Of a stretch of DNA of 64,000 nt, positions 62,701 to 64,000 are shown one piece after another. Within the stretch, counting starts at the first letter, position 1. Every line of letters begins with the position of its first letter. The stretch spans positions 3,399,169 through 3,463,168 of the forward strand of contig CAIIXF020000010.1 in NCBI GenBank assembly GCA_903813345.2, in the 5' to 3' direction. The notes under the pieces were generated by a model. It did no database searches, had not been told where the DNA came from, and worked only from the letters and a program-made list of their open reading frames with translations. This DNA comes from Owenia fusiformis. Lineage: Eukaryota > Annelida > Polychaeta > Sabellida > Oweniidae. Both the position numbers and the translations under genes were made by a program.

Positions 62701-62975
62701 ACTGGTAACACGTCAATTTCCCCATACTATCACCCACTGTCCTACCATTTAGAATACGCATCTGACTTGAAATACATAACTCTAGCATTTCTTTGCCCCA
62801 TGCATCAGTTTTTTCATATTTTTTTGAATTTCTGTCCCTCATAACATTATCTACTTGGTAATTTGCTGGTAGGAAATCATTAAGCTCGTCATTATCATCG
62901 TCCTGAATGAAATCTTTATCCATTTGGGCATTTACGTGGGCATTCATATCCCCCATTATCATAACATTCCCCATT
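59722..62975 (-). mobile_element. 5'-truncated LINE, I/Nimb-like
   Basis: Minus-strand non-LTR retrotransposon with partial endonuclease, full reverse transcriptase and a C-terminal Cys/His motif. Its 3' end is a short tandem tail of AATCTTG units (about 3 copies, 59722-59742). The 5' part is cut near 62975 within the endonuclease. The clade name is by motif style only. Confidence 0.8.
59853..62974 (-). pseudogene. LINE ORF2 (endonuclease fragment, RT, C-terminal zinc motif)
   Basis: The endonuclease piece (62974-62618) has MIMGDMNAHV and then shifts frame in an A-rich run near 62640 to continue as DLTEFSDHCQ. The RT frame runs to 60480 with FKSGDYLLPNNYRGIALSS, CFVDFRKAYDSIPR, LKQGCLISPLCFNLYIND and LLYADDLVLI. 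An in-frame TAA at 60480-60482 is followed without shift by the C-terminal part with CQICNKGEVEDERHFLLVC. One frameshift plus one stop make it a dead copy. Confidence 0.85.
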
Positions 62976-63560
62976 TTTTAAAATTAGCTACGTCCATCTC
63001 AATTTTTTCAAAAATGCCGCAATTAAGAAATAGGTGCCCAAAAGTTTTTTATGTGGTTTCCCCAGAGAGAGATAGAATTAGAAAGAATACATGTAGAGTA
63101 AGATTTTTCTAGACCACAAATACGTAGATATTTATTTGGCAAAATGGATGACAAAACCAGACTTCCAGCAGTCAATATGAAATAATTGTTTGAGAACTGA
63201 CAGAAGACGGCATGGCATATGATTCAATTAGTCTGATTTTATACGTGCAGTCAGAACCACTTATATCTCATATATAACACTCCAATAATTTATTAATTTT
63301 TTATAATAATGTAAAACTGTGTTACTTAAAATTGCAAAACTAGAGTGATTTGTTATGGTTTCCAGATAATAGAATAAAATCATTATCAAACATTTTAGGT
63401 TTTCACGTTGTTGTTTTGAAATTATAATTGTTTATTGTTATTGTTTATCATTTTATTATCTTTGTTATTTTATTATCTTTGTTATTTTTTATTTTATTAG
63501 CTATTGGAACAACACCGATCTGTGCCTTTTAAGACTGGAGAGACAATGTAGCAGTTTTGT
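62976..63560. other. AT-rich spacer
   Basis: No gene seen; 63420-63500 is low-complexity TTATT/TTTG sequence. Confidence 0.5.
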
Positions 63561-63567
63561 TTCACAG

Positions 63568-63637
63568 AAACAGATAGATGGCGCTAGACAAATGTTTACT
63601 GGAGATACATTCGTTTGTGACTCTCCAGAGGTGCTTG
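63568..63637 (+). CDS. Possible exon with Cys-containing segment
   Basis: An acceptor (TTTCACAG) and donor (GTAAGTG) bound 70 open bases encoding a segment ending FVCDSPEVLG, which resembles the cap after leucine-rich repeats. No partner exon is visible in the window, so this is tentative. Confidence 0.3.
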
Positions 63638-64000
63638 GTAAGTGAATCATCAACTCAACTGATTTGTTTGGTAAGTGGATCCTTTTCTCTACAGAGGCGC
63701 TTGGTAAGCGAATCTTTGACTCTATCGAGATGCTTGGTAAGTGAATCTTTGACTCAACAGAGGGGCTCGGTAAGTGGATCTTTGACTCTATCAAGATGCT
63801 TGATAAGTGGATCTTTGACTCTTTCAAGATGCTTGATAAGTGGATCTTTGACTCTATCAAGATGCTTGATAAGTGGATCTTTGACTCTATCAAGATGCTT
63901 GATAAGTGGATCTTTGACTCTATCAAGATGCTTGATAAGTGGATCTTTGACTCTATCAAGATGCTTGATAAGTGGATCTTTGACTCTATCAAGATGCTTG
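63630..64000. repeat. 33-bp minisatellite running off the window
   Basis: At least 11 units of about 33 bp (GATAAGTGGATCTTTGACTC, then TATCAAGATGCTT). The leftmost units are more varied and retain GGTAAGT, while the right-hand units are near identical. Because 33 is a multiple of three, long frames open on both strands; these are repeat artefacts. Confidence 0.9.

Noticed and set aside
63501-63992. 163-codon minus-strand frame of 11-residue repeats
   Set aside because: A 33-bp repeat opens frames on both strands automatically; the units look derived from an exon/donor junction on the plus strand.

Overview
The window looks like nuclear DNA of a marine invertebrate animal. It is AT-rich, a many-exon host gene is separated by introns of 0.2-5 kb with GT-AG junctions, and Polinton, Gmr1-type LTR, LINE and DNA-transposon families of the kind common in aquatic metazoans fill the rest. 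I cannot name the species; a lophotrochozoan or invertebrate deuterostome is a guess from the repeat repertoire.

1-11,950: a Polinton/Maverick-type (virus-like) element. Forward genes are a packaging ATPase (spliced, broken by one stop codon) and two small conserved ORFs. Facing them on the minus strand are an adenain-like protease, the double-jelly-roll major capsid protein (spliced), a basic protein, a penton-like minor capsid protein, a chromodomain integrase (spliced) and an unknown small gene. A sequence-identical inverted repeat (1-780 versus 8,471-9,250) carries the 3' exon of an acidic-tailed gene and the start of the ATPase. To its right lie the complete acidic-tailed gene, a single-span membrane protein gene and a 229-residue unknown. 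No protein-primed DNA polymerase is in view. Six or seven of these genes need short introns (112-235 bp).

11,950-46,070: one host gene, a class-1 P4-ATPase (lipid flippase, ATP8B-like). About 25 exons can be chained with consistent phase to about 1,208 codons; the first exon(s) are not found. The standout feature is that two transmembrane exons are duplicated in tandem: four versions of the 33-residue M1-M2 exon (17,855; 20,157; 21,376; 22,584) and two versions of the 28-residue M6 exon (42,023; 43,197). All have equal length and equal phase, as expected for mutually exclusive alternative exons. Up to 8 flippases could come from one gene, varying exactly where P4-ATPases select and pass lipid. 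Introns hold a LINE whose ORF1 ends in an IMPACT-like domain, several short inverted-repeat transposons, and a 1.25 kb non-autonomous element with CAC-type ends and a 5-bp target duplication resembling Transib/RAG-family elements.

46,070-57,000: 3' flank with small transposons, then a complete, apparently very young Gmr1-like LTR retrotransposon on the minus strand. It has identical 806-bp LTRs, a tRNA-Pro-type primer site and one 1,670-codon Gag-Pol with integrase ahead of reverse transcriptase.

57,000-64,000: a possible small secreted-protein gene, an intronless zinc-dependent (sorbitol/arabinitol-type) dehydrogenase, a 5'-truncated LINE on the minus strand, and a 33-bp minisatellite running off the right edge that seems to grow from an exon end plus its splice donor. 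That exon-tail/donor amplification also occurs at three flippase exons.
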